A stretch of 64,000 nt of DNA from CAZZNY01 sp964655935 (GCA_964655935.1 CAZZNY010000004.1:45447-109446); one strand, 5' to 3'; shown: positions 20,918 to 31,267, numbered from the stretch's first letter. The notes: generated by a model from the sequence alone, not told the origin. Numbers and translations are program-made.

Positions 20918-23584
20918 TTAATAAATAACATCAAACGACTGAGAGTCTATGTAAACTTTTTTCGAATTCAAATCAATTTTCAAGTTTTTTGCACCAAATG
21001 AGTAGTGTGACCGTAATACCGATATATAATTCATAAGAGGAGAGAGGGTTTGTTCGAGATCTCGAATGTTTATTGTTTGAGGATAGATATCAACCTTGTA
21101 TCACCCTAAATCATATCATTCTGTTTGATCATTCAATACACTAAAGCGAAGAGAAACAAAAGAGTGACTTGCAAATGAGTAAGCTCCCTCAAATTCGGCG
21201 TATCAAGATTCACCATTTTTATTTGAAAAAGATTTTTTAATGGAAGATATTTCTGTTTTATATTCTCCATTTTCGATGTTTGTATAGATGGATGCTGGAG
21301 GTATCGGGAAAAATCCTGCAATGGTTTTGAAATCACCATTAATGAGATTGTCTTGTACAAAAGATTTCATTTGAGGAGTCATCGGTTTTTGTGTTTCTGT
21401 CGGTTTTTTAACTGTATCTCCTGTTATTTTTTTGGTTAAAAATAGAACAAGAAAAGTATTTTTAAAATCATATTTAAATTTAAGATCTACGTCTTCATAA
21501 GAAGAACGCTCTTCTCTAAGTTTTTCCTCGCGTTCATCAAGCACGATGGAGGAACTTTGGTTGGTGGTATTTTTTTGACCAGCAGAATCAGTATAGATGA
21601 TATTTTCAATGGTATTTTTTTTGTTTGGATAGAGCTTAAAAAAGAAGTCTGAGTCCTCAATTTTTACTTCAACTGCATAATAACCGTCAGTTTCAAAATT
21701 ATTAGTAGGTCGAATTGTTTCTCTTTTTAGGCCATTAAATTGGCTCAAATAACTTACTAGATCATTCATACTGAGAGTTTTTTTGGTATTTGGTGTTTCT
21801 ACACTGAGGCGAGTCGCCTCTTTGTTTGCCTCATTTAAGGCTAGATTATTCAGATAGGCAGGATAGTCTGAAAAAATACCATAGGTATGCTTGAGTTGTT
21901 CGAAATTTTCGATGGTAAGCATATAATTGTCTCGTTCACCCGCTGGAGTTACTCAGAAAAAAGAATAAAAAGGAGCTTTTTTCGATCCCAGATCTTTATC
22001 TATATCGACAAGAAGACTCTTGAGGCCATCTATGTCTACGATGTTTTGTTCAATTTCTCGTCCACTACGACTCAGATATTTTTCTTTGATTTTGACTCAT
22101 GTATCGGCAGTCTTCTCGAAGAAAGTGGTATCAAGCGTAAGTTGGAGCTGAGTAAGAATTTTCGTATAGCTATAGAGAATATTTTTAAGATATTCTCCTT
22201 GAGTTGTGGGATTATCTTGTATTGAATTATAGTATCATTCTGAGAGAGAGATAAAATAGGAAACGATAGAAAAGGTTTTTTGAGAAAGATCATTATTTTG
22301 TGTAAGATACTGACTCAAAAAATGTGAAAATACCGAAAAGCCATCTTTTGTTATTCGATGTTTTTCTAGAAGTAATTTAAGATAATCGTTGAGCCCTAGC
22401 TCAAAAGTTGATCGTGAAGAATCAGAATAAAAAGCGTAGTTTGTATACAATTTTGAAAGCGGAAGGTATGTATTGGTTGTAAGAGGTGAAAGTCGGAGGC
22501 TCGCAATTTCTTTATCAATATTTAAGAGAGGATTATTGTTTTGGCTTGAGAGATCTTGATTACTTTTTTGGCTATAAAACACAATTCGTGCAAATTCTAT
22601 GATAATTTTTTTTCATTCGAGATAACGGGATTCTCCTATATCCTTCATTTCTCGCAAAACACTCTCTAGGTTCTGATCGGATTTTTCTTTTTGAAGTAAG
22701 CTGACAAGATTAGTGAGAAGCTTGTTTTTGAGATAAGCATCTTTTTTGGAATCATTTACGAACAAGAATGGATAATTTTCGATAAAATCGGTTCCACCAA
22801 TAGTAAACAGATTTTTCTTAGCAAGAGTATTCGTGAGTGATTCATATTTCACTAATTCATTTTGAATATCCGTTGTAGCAAATGGAAGGAGATTAGAGGT
22901 AGTCTCTGGAGCACCCCTTCTTCTTCTTACGGCTGTAGACAATCCGAAAATCTTTTTATCAAAATCAGGACTTCTCGCATCTATATAAAAGAGAGAATTA
23001 ATGGTTGAAATACGAATAACATCAGCTTTTTCTAGGCGAGAATTCTGAGAAGGATCATAGGAGAATAAGAGAGATGGAAGAAGATCAAATTGTGTTGTCA
23101 CTTGAGTATTTTGAAGTAATTTAACATCGAGAATGGCACTATATGAATAAATTTTCGCACCACTTGGAGAGTTTTGAATAAAAATATATCCAGGAGTTTT
23201 CAGTTGGATGTTATAGCTTGTTCAGAGAATTTCATATTCTCGATACAAATCAGTAAAAGCGAGAATATAGTTTCCGTTGTTGAGTTTAATGGAAAGTTTA
23301 TTATTTGTATAGGTTGACTCAAAAGTGTCTCACTTGGTGTGATAAATTCCGTCAGCCGCCGTGATTTTATCATAGAGTATGGAGGTTGTTTCTATTTTTT
23401 GATTCGGTTGTAGAATTTTTTTTGTGACGGAATCTTCAGTTTTTGTGAGAAGATACGATCCTGAGTTGTCAGAAAAATCAAATTCAACTCCATTATTTGT
23501 GTTTTTTTGTTCCTGAAAAAACCCTTGATAAATAAGGATGGTGGCGAGCAAAATGGTTGCTAAAAAATATCCGATTTTTCGCAT
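20918..23584 (-). CDS. Large membrane-anchored extracytoplasmic protein, unknown function
   Basis: An 888-aa protein with one N-terminal helix (MRKIGYFLATILLATILIYQ) that acts as signal anchor, and a long polar body. No family was recognised. The body contains helical, Leu-rich stretches with many Ser/Asn/Lys residues (for example LLTNLVSLLQKEKSDQNLES and YLSQYLTQNNDL types) and a C-terminal part of mixed beta character. Proline-rich patches occur around PTETQKPMTPQMKSF. At least seven TGA codons lie in frame, all of them outside the N-terminal helix. The gene is 13 bases upstream of the small 61-aa membrane protein and begins about 75 bases downstream of the PLD-like lipoprotein gene. It may be an envelope assembly factor or a surface structural protein; this is a guess from topology only. 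Confidence 0.75.
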
Positions 23585-23659
23585 AGGAAGATGATATTAA
23601 AAAATCGAGTGTTAGTATATTGAAATTATGTGTTTTTCCAAAAAAAACTCATAAAGGAA

Positions 23660-24691
23660 TTATCGAGAATCTTTCGTGTGAATATCAAGAATCGAGGAAA
23701 TTATTGCTGAATTTTTTGTCAGTATTCAGATTTCCCTATTTCTCTCTATGGAATTCGTCGTAAAATTAATACTGCCAATATATGCAATTTTTGTATCAAT
23801 AATAAGAACTTTTGCATGCATTACTGGTTTTTTCGGCGCAAAAATTGATATATGGTTTTGCTGAAATTCTTCGATAATTTTGGAGTTTTGAGATATTTTT
23901 TTCGGATCTGTAATCACTATGAAGATTTTTATTCAGTCTGCCGCTCTTTTTTTCAGAAGCTGCTCGATACTCGGATCCCCGAAGACTTCAGCGTAGATAT
24001 GGATCGTCTTTTTTGCTTGTTTGATAAGAGTTTCGAGCTTGTTTCTGGCGTCGAGCGGAGCGATGACGAGATCTGAATGAGAAATAGAAATCGGTTCATA
24101 TTTTTCATCAGCGAGAAATATTTTTTCGAGTGTTTCTGATGTGGTTTTTTCAGTTCCAGAAAGAAGAAATTCTCGATTTGTGACGAAAGCGGAATGAGTA
24201 AAATTCGCAGTTCCGATCACAAACTCATTATCGATAATCATCCATTTTGCATGAGTGAAAACGAATTGTTTCGGATCAGCCCAGGTCACAGTGATTCCAT
24301 TTTTTTGAAGCGTAGTAAACGTTTTTTTGTTTATTGTGGTGGCTCCATAGACGTTTTTCTCAAGAATGACCCGCACATCAATCCCTCTAGTTTTAGCTTT
24401 TATGAGCACTTCTATGATTCGCTTTTCTGTGAGCATATAGCTCTCTATCCAGATGCGAGTCTTGGCATTTTCGATTTTTTTAATGATGGCATCGAGTGTT
24501 TTTTGGTCTGGAGTAGAAAGAAGAGAAAGGGTCTGATTACTTATTTTTTCAGTCGTCCATTCTTGATTGGTTTGTTCGAGCTTTTGAATGTCTTGAAGAT
24601 ATTTTTCCGTATTTTCATGATACAAAAAATAGTCATTCGTACATGAACTCAGAAGGAAGATGGAGAGAAAAAATGAGAGAAGTTTTTTCAT
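23660..24691 (-). CDS. Phospholipase D-like lipoprotein (cardiolipin synthase superfamily)
   Basis: A 343-aa protein beginning with a lipoprotein signal: MKKLLSFFLSIFLLSSC, Cys being the acylation site. The body contains two PLD/HKD active-site motifs: FTHAKWMIIDNEFVIGTANF (HxKx4D about residue 175) and MHAKVLIIDTKIAYIGSINF (about residue 295). This is the full pair needed for a single-chain PLD fold enzyme acting on phosphodiesters, such as phospholipids or DNA. Cardiolipin synthases usually carry membrane helices; this one is instead lipid-anchored outside the membrane, so a phospholipase or nuclease acting on external substrates is also possible. The start was set at the lipoprotein signal rather than at the ATG at 24844. 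Confidence 0.88.
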
Positions 24692-24718
24692 GAAAATAGA
24701 GTTACAGTTTTTCTTTAT

Positions 24719-24745
24719 GAGATTCCCGTTTTCACGGGAATGACG
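24719..24745. repeat. Short palindrome with ATTCCCG and CGGGAAT arms
   Basis: GATTCCCGTTTTCACGGGAAT followed by GACG lies between the PLD lipoprotein gene and the DUF721-like gene. It is of the widespread ATTCCCGn-CGGGAAT type and may act as a terminator. Confidence 0.55.
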
Positions 24746-24758
24746 TGAAAGAATAGAA

Positions 24759-25055
24759 TTAGCGAAATGATATTTTTTTGGTTCGAAGTTCTGGGGCAGA
24801 GAGGAGACTTGAAGCTGCCGCGACATCCACGAGAAATTGTTCACTCTGTAACTTTAATTCAGAATTAATGAGGGGATTTTCAGTGATTATCGTAATGGAA
24901 TTCGCACTGACTTTCACTCCTTGAATATGAGGTGAAAGCACGGAGAGATTCTTTTCTTGCAGTGTTTTTTTGAATTTCGCCATTAGAAAAGAACTCACCA
25001 CCAATGGATTGTCGGTTCGTTTTCCGTCATGGAGATTGAGTTTTTTGAAGGACAT
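24759..25055 (-). CDS. Small DUF721/DciA-like protein
   Basis: A 98-aa protein. The segment VSANSITIITENPLINSELKLQSEQFL resembles the DUF721 core, in which a beta-strand pair is followed by SEL and a helix; in other bacteria this fold includes DciA, the replicative-helicase operator. It is very short and the match is weak. The rest is basic (KKLNLHDGKRTD, LMAKFKKTLQEK). No TGA is needed in this gene. It stands between two repeat-bearing intergenic stretches, downstream of prmC. Confidence 0.5.
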   Translation of the reverse strand: MSFKKLNLHDGKRTDNPLVVSSFLMAKFKKTLQEKNLSVLSPHIQGVKVSANSITIITENPLINSELKLQSEQFLVDVAAASSLLSAPELRTKKISFR

Positions 25056-25063
25056 AGAAGAAA

Positions 25064-25097
25064 TAGTTACATAGTTACAAGGTTACATAGTTACAAA
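25064..25097. repeat. Octamer tandem repeat AGTTACAN
   Basis: About four copies of AGTTACAT, AGTTACAA or GGTTACAT in a row. Confidence 0.7.
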
Positions 25098-25137
25098 GCA
25101 CTTCATCCTGAATTTGTTTCAAGATCCCCTGAACGAT

Positions 25138-25220
25138 TCGTCACTCGCGAGGAGGAACGACGCGGCAATCTAGATGGGTTGAGTGGTTGTGTTGTAGATT
25201 GCTTCGTGCCTCGCAATGAC
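25138..25220. repeat. Palindromic repeat family B, between prmC and the DUF721-like gene
   Basis: Left arm CGTCACTCGCGAGGAGG to GCGGCAATCTA and right arm TAGATTGCTTCGTGCC to CGCAATGAC form an inverted repeat. It is flanked by an 8-base tandem repeat (25064-25097) and, at 25101-25130, by a copy related to the insertion in prmC. Confidence 0.75.
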
Positions 25221-25227
25221 AAAATGA

Positions 25228-25986
25228 TTATGACAACTCTACTTTCGCGAATCGTTCGATTCCTGCGGGATCCGCAAAAAAATCTGCTATAAATCAGTTT
25301 TTTATGAAAAAAACTTCTGCGATTTTTCTCTGATCGAAGCCGAATTCTATAAAAATGGTAAGTTGTCTCGGTTGAAATATTTTAAAAAATTCTTGAACTT
25401 GTTGAAAAAACAATTCATAAAGCTCGAATCCTGTTTGTTCACCTCAAAAGAGCGCGATTTTTGGTTCGAAAACAGTGTCTGCTGACATATTTTTCCAGTC
25501 TTCGTCTTTGATATACGGAAGATTTGCCGTCAAGAAGATAACTTGGTTTTTGTTGATTGATTCAGGATTTTCTAGAAAAAAACCAAGGAGATCGGATTGT
25601 TGCCAGATAATGTTCGTTTCATGTTTTTCTCCGTTTTTTCTCGCGACATCGAGGGCTTCTGGAGATATTTCGAGTCAATAAGTGAGCTGATTTGGGGATA
25701 CTGAAACAAGTTCAGGATGACGAGGTAGGATATTTTTTATAATACTTATAGGAATGATTCCTGAGCCGGTTCCAACGTCGATAAGAATATCTGGCTTGAT
25801 GTTGATTGATTCCTGAATCACTCGTCTAACGAGTGATTCAGTCTCGAATCTAGGAATAAGTACTGATTCATCGACAAAAAAATCTCGATAGAAAAATTCT
25901 ACCGAGTTAGATTGGTATTCTTGTGGGTAATGGTCATTTTCTTTTATCATGATACTATTTACTAAAGTATTCTGCGATTTGCTCAT
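25228..25986 (-). CDS. prmC: Peptide chain release factor N5-glutamine methyltransferase
   Basis: A 252-aa SAM-dependent methyltransferase that modifies the GGQ Gln of release factors. Motifs: FFVDESVLIPRFETESLV (substrate loop), DVGTGSGIIPISI (SAM motif I), LEISPEALDVARKN (motif II), and NLPYIKDEDW, the family NPPY motif with Pro replaced by Leu. The C-terminus after the last TGA, GFIADFFADPAGIERF, matches the family end, so the true stop is the TAA at 25228. Between motif I and II there is an insertion, ILPRHPELVSVSPNQL, which is the translation of a genomic palindromic repeat (25695-25724). The start at 25986 is approximate; upstream ATGs in frame exist at 26001 and 26007. In an organism with no UGA stop its RF substrate would be RF1. 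Confidence 0.88.
25695..25724 (-). repeat. Palindromic repeat copy inserted in prmC
   Basis: On the minus strand it reads CGTCATCCTGAACTTGTTTC and on. A related copy lies in the intergenic region at 25101-25130. Translated in prmC as RHPELVSVSP. Confidence 0.7.
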
Positions 25987-26305
25987 ATGATGTAAAATCA
26001 TGCGCAAGACAATCGAGTTCGTATTGGTTGGTTTTTTCTAAAAATACAACCCTTTTCCCTTTTCCATGTGAATATCAGATTTCTATTTTGACAGAATTAC
26101 CTATGTATCAATCTGGATTTACTACTAATACCATATCAGAGTTGTCGATTTTATGAAAATGATCGAAAACTAGGTCGGATGTCTCTTCTCATTTTCAAAC
26201 TTCCATGTTTGGAAGAAAATGTTGTATTCAGAGTTGAGTCAGAATCTGAGAAATTCAAAGAGTTGTTTCTCTAAAACGAGAACTTGCACTTATACAGACT
26301 ACCAT
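25955..26305 (-). CDS. Nucleoside 2-deoxyribosyltransferase-like protein
   Basis: A 116-aa protein with the fold pattern of the nucleoside 2-deoxyribosyltransferase/DUF4406 group: MVVCISASSRFRE at the N-terminus (SxSxxF type loop), a helix, DLVFDHFHKIDNSDMVLVVNPDGYIGNSVKIEIGYSHGKGKRVVFLE with the acidic residue in EIGYSHGKGK. Small proteins of this kind are frequent in CPR genomes and may act on nucleotides or bases in salvage. It overlaps the start of prmC by 32 bases. TGA codons code the G of PNMEVG, PDGY and EIGY; TAG ends the gene. Confidence 0.7.
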
Positions 26306-26316
26306 GTTTATGAGGA

Positions 26317-27081
26317 TTATTGCTCAAATGTTTTTCGGTTAAAAATCAAGACCGTAAAAAGAAGGATGAGGGCAGTATAGACTATAGCATGTCCTGCGTT
26401 CGTTAGAAGTTGCAGAGCATCTATGGTTACTGGTGAGCCGATGACATTTTTCGGAAATGATAGACCTTCAAAATTCGGAAAAAGAAGATAGAGGAACTGA
26501 GAAAAACGAATGAAAATAATATTCCCTCATCGAAGTGCTGTATCAAGCACTGGAGATATCGCATGACCGATTACATATACTCCCATCGTAAGAAGAATCG
26601 CAAGAAGTGAAGATATGAATGTCGAGAAAAAGAGAATAATCGCAAAAAGACAGACAAGTTTCAGATAACTAAAAGCGATCGCAGCAAGAAAAAGTGGAGT
26701 CCATGGAGTTCCAGAATACCAAGTTACCGCACCGAAGAGAATTCCCTGAAAGACGAAAATACAAGCAAGAATGAGTGAAAATCCAAAGAATTTTCCGAGA
26801 ATGAATTCCCAGCGAGCGATTGGTTTTGAGAGAATGAGATAGATGGTTTTTCCTTCGATTTCCTTGAAGAGAATCTGGCTTCCGATAAAGATAACACTCA
26901 GAAGACCAAACATCTCGATCATGGCAAGTCCGAAATCAGAGACGATTTTCTCAGTCTGACCGAGAGACAGAGCAGCAAGAACAAGAGAAAAAACAATGAG
27001 AATGACTCCAAAAAAGAGAATGAGATAGAGCATTTTATTTCGAGCAAGTTCTCGGAATGTATTTTTAGCGATATTCCACAT
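26317..27081 (-). CDS. ABC-2 type transporter permease
   Basis: A 254-aa permease with about six membrane helices. The pattern MWNIAKNTFRELARNKMLYLILFFG at the N-terminus and GSQILFKEIEGKTIYLILSKPIARWEFILGKFFG is typical of ABC-2/NosY-type permeases, the KEIEGKT and SKPIxR motif lying in the cytoplasmic coupling region. No ATPase gene lies next to it, so the partner must be elsewhere or outside the window. The gene ends at TAA 26317, 11 bases before the nucleoside transferase-like start. A single in-frame TGA at the R-G junction near 26527 is read as Gly. Confidence 0.82.
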
Positions 27082-27087
27082 ATGAAT

Positions 27088-27135
27088 AGTTACAAAGTTA
27101 CAAAGTTACAAAGTTACAAGGTTACAAGGTTACAA
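27088..27135. repeat. Octamer tandem repeat AGTTACAA
   Basis: Four copies of AGTTACAA and two of GGTTACAA lie just upstream of the ABC permease start at 27081. The unit is the same as at 25064. Confidence 0.75.
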
Positions 27136-27261
27136 AGAGGAGCGTAGCAATCTAGGGGAAGTTAAAATGTTAAATTGTTGAAATGTTAAAATCAATTAAA
27201 TGTACTTCATTTCAAAAACCGCTCGTATTGTATTGAAGGAGTCGGAAAAATCAAGAAAAAA

Positions 27262-27340
27262 TCGTCATTGCGACTGAGGAGCATGAGATAATCTATTGAT
27301 ATTAATTTATCTAGATTGTTTCGTGCCTCGTAATGACGAA
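27262..27340. repeat. Palindromic repeat family B, between fmt and the ABC permease gene
   Basis: TCGTCATTGCGACTGAGG and TAGATTGTTTCGTGCC to GTAATGACGA. The 289-base gap 27082-27370 also holds the octamer tandem repeat; nothing else was seen in it. Confidence 0.75.
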
Positions 27341-27370
27341 CATTGATTTTTGTATAAGTATTTCTACTTA

Positions 27371-28306
27371 TTACTTCAATACACTTCAGACAAAACCGGG
27401 GTGTCCATTTACAAAATCGAGAGCTGAATGAGATTTTTTTCCTTCTGGCTTGATATTGCCGAGAAGCAATACTCATGCACCACACTGGATTCCTATTTTT
27501 CCACGGAGCTTGTAGACGGTTCCGACTTCTTCTTCCAGAATTTCCGGTAAAAAATCACAAGTTTCCACTATAATTTTTCTTTCTTGGAATTCAAAATATA
27601 CACCGGGCCATGGAGTGAGTCCTTGCCAGAGATGAAAAAGTTCTTTTGCATTTTTTGAAAAATCCAATTTTCCGTGTTCCTTTTCGATTTTTGCACAATG
27701 AGTTGCTTCGGAATGATTTTGCGAGTGAGGTGAAAGTTTTCATTCGTCTAGTTTTTTTATAGTACTCGCTAGGAAAGGTCCCGAAACTTCTCAAAATTTT
27801 TCAAAGAGACTTCCAGCGGTCTCAAAAGGATCGATCGGAATCTCAAGAATGTCGATGATGTCGCCCTCATCCATGCCTTCGCTCATGAGCATCACGGTAA
27901 CGCCGGTAACCGGATCACCCGCGATGAGACTGGATTGGATCGGAGAGGCACCGCGATATTTTGGCAAGATAGAACCATGGACATTGATGCAGGATTTTTT
28001 TGGCATATCGAGGATGGTTTTCGGGAGGATTCTTCCGTACGCCACGACGATGAAATAATCGACCAGATTTTTCTCCAGCGTCTCGAGAAATTCGGAGTTG
28101 TTTTTGATTTTCTCCGGCTGGAATACGGGAATATCATGTCGAAGAGCGAGTTTTTTTACGGGAGTTGGTTCGACAGTCTGGTGGCGTCAGATAGGCTTGT
28201 CTGGCTGAGATACGACAAACTGGACATCAATATCGACATGTTCAAGAAGAGAATCGAGAACCCTCGCAGCGAGCGATGGAGTTCCGAAAAAACCAATGGT
28301 TATCAT
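27371..28306 (-). CDS. fmt: Methionyl-tRNA formyltransferase
   Basis: A 311-aa enzyme that formylates the initiator Met-tRNA using 10-formyl-THF. Motifs: IGFFGTPSLAARVL at the start; YGRILPKTILDM; NVHGSILPKYRGASPIQSSLI with catalytic Asn and His; and LMSEGMDEGDI with catalytic Asp. The C-terminal OB-like domain runs WQGLTPWPGVYFEF to GVLLLGNIKPEGKKSHSALDFVNG, matching the family end. The start at 28306 gives MITIGFFGTPS; a longer frame upstream is not conserved. Four TGA codons, one in GVLLLG, are read as Gly. The C-terminus reads through TGA to GSVLK and ends in TAA at 27371. Confidence 0.93.
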
Positions 28307-28365
28307 AGAATAGAGGGTTAGAGATTGAGAAATCACTATATCATCCCGGAATTCCGGAGGAATTA

Positions 28366-28460
28366 TTGTCATTCTGAGGCGATAGCCAGGCAATCCCTTA
28401 TGGATGGTTTTGGTAAGTTGTTTGAGTATAAGGGATTCTTCGCTTTGCTCAGAATGACAA
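28366..28460. repeat. Palindromic repeat family A, intergenic between fmt and a prepilin gene
   Basis: Same ends and internal AATCCCTT/AAGGGATT arms as at 7822. The interior differs. Confidence 0.85.
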
Positions 28461-28462
28461 GT

Positions 28463-29143
28463 CTACTTTAGTATCACACTAAAATTCTTACTCTGTTGTT
28501 CAAAAATTAGATTTAATTCCTTCGCTTCCAAATTATTCACTTTTATAATTTTTTTTCCTAAAAAATTACTTATCTCCCCATTCTGATTCACGGAATTGAT
28601 TTGTGTAAGAATTATTCCATCTTGTTTTTCGAGCTGACCGATGGCACTGTAGTAGAGAACGTCAAATATATTTGTACTGTCGCCATCCACATAGCTTACT
28701 ATGGAAAAAGAGTCGCTTGAGGCTGATTGTTTTGGAATAGCAAAAGAAATAGTTTGATCATTTGAAAGCAGGGTTTTCCTTGTTTTGTTCTGTGATTTTA
28801 ACTCTGTCATAAGAGCGTCAGTCGACGACCTGGAAATAGTACCAGATAAAGTGACAAAATCAAATGAGAGCGAAAGTTTTTTGTTTTGAGCTTTTGAATA
28901 GGTGTTTTTTTCTATGATACAGCCGTATTTTCCTGGAACAAAAGTGAGAGTATAATCCGATATGTATCATTCGGAAACATATGAATCAAGTTTTTGTATG
29001 GTAGTTTCGAGTAAAGCTTGGAGACGCGAACCATCCTGTTTATTCATAAGCGCACTAAAAGATACCATGGCAGTAACACCAACTATTGCCATGACAGAAA
29101 TAGTAACGAGAAGTTCGATGAGTGTAAAGCCGCGACGGAACAT
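28463..29143 (-). CDS. Type IV prepilin-like protein
   Basis: A 226-aa protein with a class III-type prepilin N-terminus: MFRRGFTLIELLVTISVMAI, in which cleavage after RRG would expose N-methyl-Phe, with the conserved Glu at +5. The hydrophobic helix continues to about residue 27 and the rest is a globular head with a YGCIIEKN segment and beta-rich C-terminus (GKKIIKVNNLEAKELNLIFEQQ). It is probably a pseudopilin or minor pilin. Peptidase (PilD) and assembly ATPase genes are not in the window. One TGA codes Gly in SEGYIS. A palindromic repeat (28366-28460) lies immediately 3' of its stop at 28463. Confidence 0.88.
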
Positions 29144-29184
29144 GGTTTCTAGAAAATTAAATAGTTGAGACCAAAAAACAGATT

Positions 29185-30315
29185 CTATTTATCATCTTTT
29201 GTTTTGATAATCGAAAGCATTCGACTTAAAAATACGACAATAACAATTAAGATGAAGAATAGTAATCATTTTCCGATTTTATCAAGAAAAACAGCTGCGA
29301 CTCAGAAGAGAAGTGCGAGTGAATAGACAGCCCCGCGGATAAAATTATGAGAAAACCCGAGATTCAAAAGTCGAAAATGAAGATGGTGGATCATATCTCA
29401 TTTCAACGGATTTTTCTTATTATAGAGTCGCACTAAGATGACATAGAAGGCATCGATAATGTAGACACCGAGGACACTGGCCACTGTTGCCACTTTTCCT
29501 CCTGATATAATGGCGAGCGTCGCGATCATAAAAGCAAGAAACATACTCGCAGTATCACCTCCGTAGAAATGTTTTCGCGAATGATCCATCCACCAATAGA
29601 TAGCAATAGCAGGAATAAGAACGGAAAGATTTAATAAAACAAACTGAGAATTTTCTTGGGAGGCAAGAGTGGAGTCTGTGAGATAAAGCTTAATAGTTAA
29701 CATGGCCATAACGATAAAAGCAATGCCAGAAAGTCCTGATGCCATACCAGGAACTGCATCACTCCAGTTCAAAGAATTCATGACGAGAACATACCAAATG
29801 ATCGTAAAAAGAAGCGGAATAATGTAGATAGTGATGCCAAGAATGGTAACATGGAGCATATCCAGGTAGAGAATTCCTCAAAAAAGATTGCTGATATAGC
29901 CGATTTTTATGCTCGTGATTCCGATGAGGGCTCAGATTCCGATCTGCATCAGAAGTCGAATGAGAGGAGAAATACGAAACTTACTTTTTCCGAGTGAGTA
30001 GAGTCGATCAAATATACTTACCGTGACGATAATAAAGCCGAATATGAGAATAAGGAGGAGTTTTCTATAGGAAAGATCTCCATAGATGAGCGCGAGAATG
30101 AGAAAGTTCACATAGAGCGTAATACCTATTTCTATTGGTATGGGCGCCCGTTTTCATTCGTGAGGATATTTATGTGGTTGATCGAGCATTCCTATCTTAC
30201 GGAAGAGTTTCATTGTACTAAAAAGAATGATCGGGAAGAGTATGAGAGAAGAACAAAAAAGTACAAGACAGGATTGAATGAGTTCATTTGTGGTAGCAAA
30301 AGGAAGTGTAAGCAT
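29185..30315 (-). CDS. Undecaprenyl-phosphate glycosyl-1-phosphate transferase (WecA/MraY-type, GT4 superfamily)
   Basis: A 376-aa polytopic protein with about ten helices. Family motifs: KIGMLDQPHKYPHEGKRAPIP (cytoplasmic loop 1), IFDRLYSLGKSKFRISPLIR (the DD/DR region with Asp), NWSDAVPGMASGLSGIAF (NxxDxxxGL), HFYGGDTASMFLAFMIA (GDTASM), and LKGDMIHHLHFRLLNLGFS (HxH motif). It is expected to move a sugar phosphate from a UDP-sugar onto undecaprenyl phosphate and so start a lipid-linked glycan. It resembles WecA or the TagO branch more than MraY, but this was not resolved. It fits with the O-antigen-ligase-like gene at 19.4 kb. TGA codons code Gly at HEGKR and KGDM; TAG ends the gene. Confidence 0.87.
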
Positions 30316-30346
30316 GGGAAAAATTGAAAGTTACAGGTGTAAAATA

Positions 30347-31147
30347 TTATTTATCAGTCTCTCTGTTTCTCTGTTTCTCAGTCTCTTTTTCCTCCTTTTC
30401 CAGATTTTCTGCTTCTTTTTCTTCTAAATACTTCATAAATTCCTTTTTCTTAAAAAGAAGGATGTATCCTATAATCACTACCATAAGTCCACCGAGAATC
30501 CAAGGAAGTTTCTTGAGAATAATATCGTAATAGTGACCAAACATTACTCCGACGACAATGATTACTACGGCCCAAAGAAGAGAACCAATAAAATTATAGA
30601 GTGCAAATCTCTTTTTGTCCATTTTCATGCTTCCTGCGATAAATGGCACAAAAGCTCGAGTAATGTTGTGAAAAGTACCAAAAACCATAAAAATACCTCA
30701 GCGTTTTTGGATTTGCTCCTCGAGATAACGAGCTTCGGTTTTTCAAAAACCTACAGAAGGACCGTATTCTTCGATAAGTTGGATTCCATACTTTTCTCAG
30801 AGCCAATAGCCGATCTGGTGTCAGATATAGACACCAGCAGTAGCGACGGCAATGAGTCCATAAATATGATGTTTTCAAAAGAAGCTTCCGACGATAATGA
30901 CAATGTTTTGACCGGGGAAAATAACCCCGATAATAGGTAAAGATTCTGCGATTCCACTGAGTGCTACGAGTCCATAATTCCAGAAGCCGATCTGACCGAC
31001 GATATGACCTATCCAACCTAGAAACTCCTTAAAAAGACTCGGATGCACCAGAGCAAGAATGAGAATTCCGATAAAAAGAAGTGAGAGAGTGTAGTGAATT
31101 ACTTTTTTGAGAATGGAAAGAAGGTGTTCAAATTGAGAGCGATTCAT
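30347..31147 (-). CDS. DedA family membrane protein (VTT domain)
   Basis: A 266-aa protein. Family features: WNYGLVALSGIAESLPIIGVIFPGQNIVIIVGSFFG (E-x-P-x-x-x-x-P-G motif, F/Y-x-x-R later), YGLIAVATAGVYIGHQIGYWLGEKYG, FGTFHNITRAFVPFIAGSMKMDKKRF (the F-x-R-x-x-P-x-x-A-G motif). DedA proteins are thought to flip phospholipids or undecaprenyl phosphate. The last 35 residues are a highly charged Glu/Lys tail (EKEAENLEKEEKETEKQ), read from low-complexity DNA. The start was set at 31147, MNRSQFEH, the first ATG inside the conserved part; an earlier one at 31249 gives an unlikely extension. One TGA is in the GSFFG segment. Confidence 0.88.
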
Positions 31148-31267
31148 TGGTTTGTATTGAAAATAAGCGATTCTATGATACGAAAAAATCAAAAAAAGCA
31201 ACCCAAAATCACTCTGCTTTTTTAGAGAAAGAATTGGGTTTGCTGGCAATAAATGAACATGGTATAA

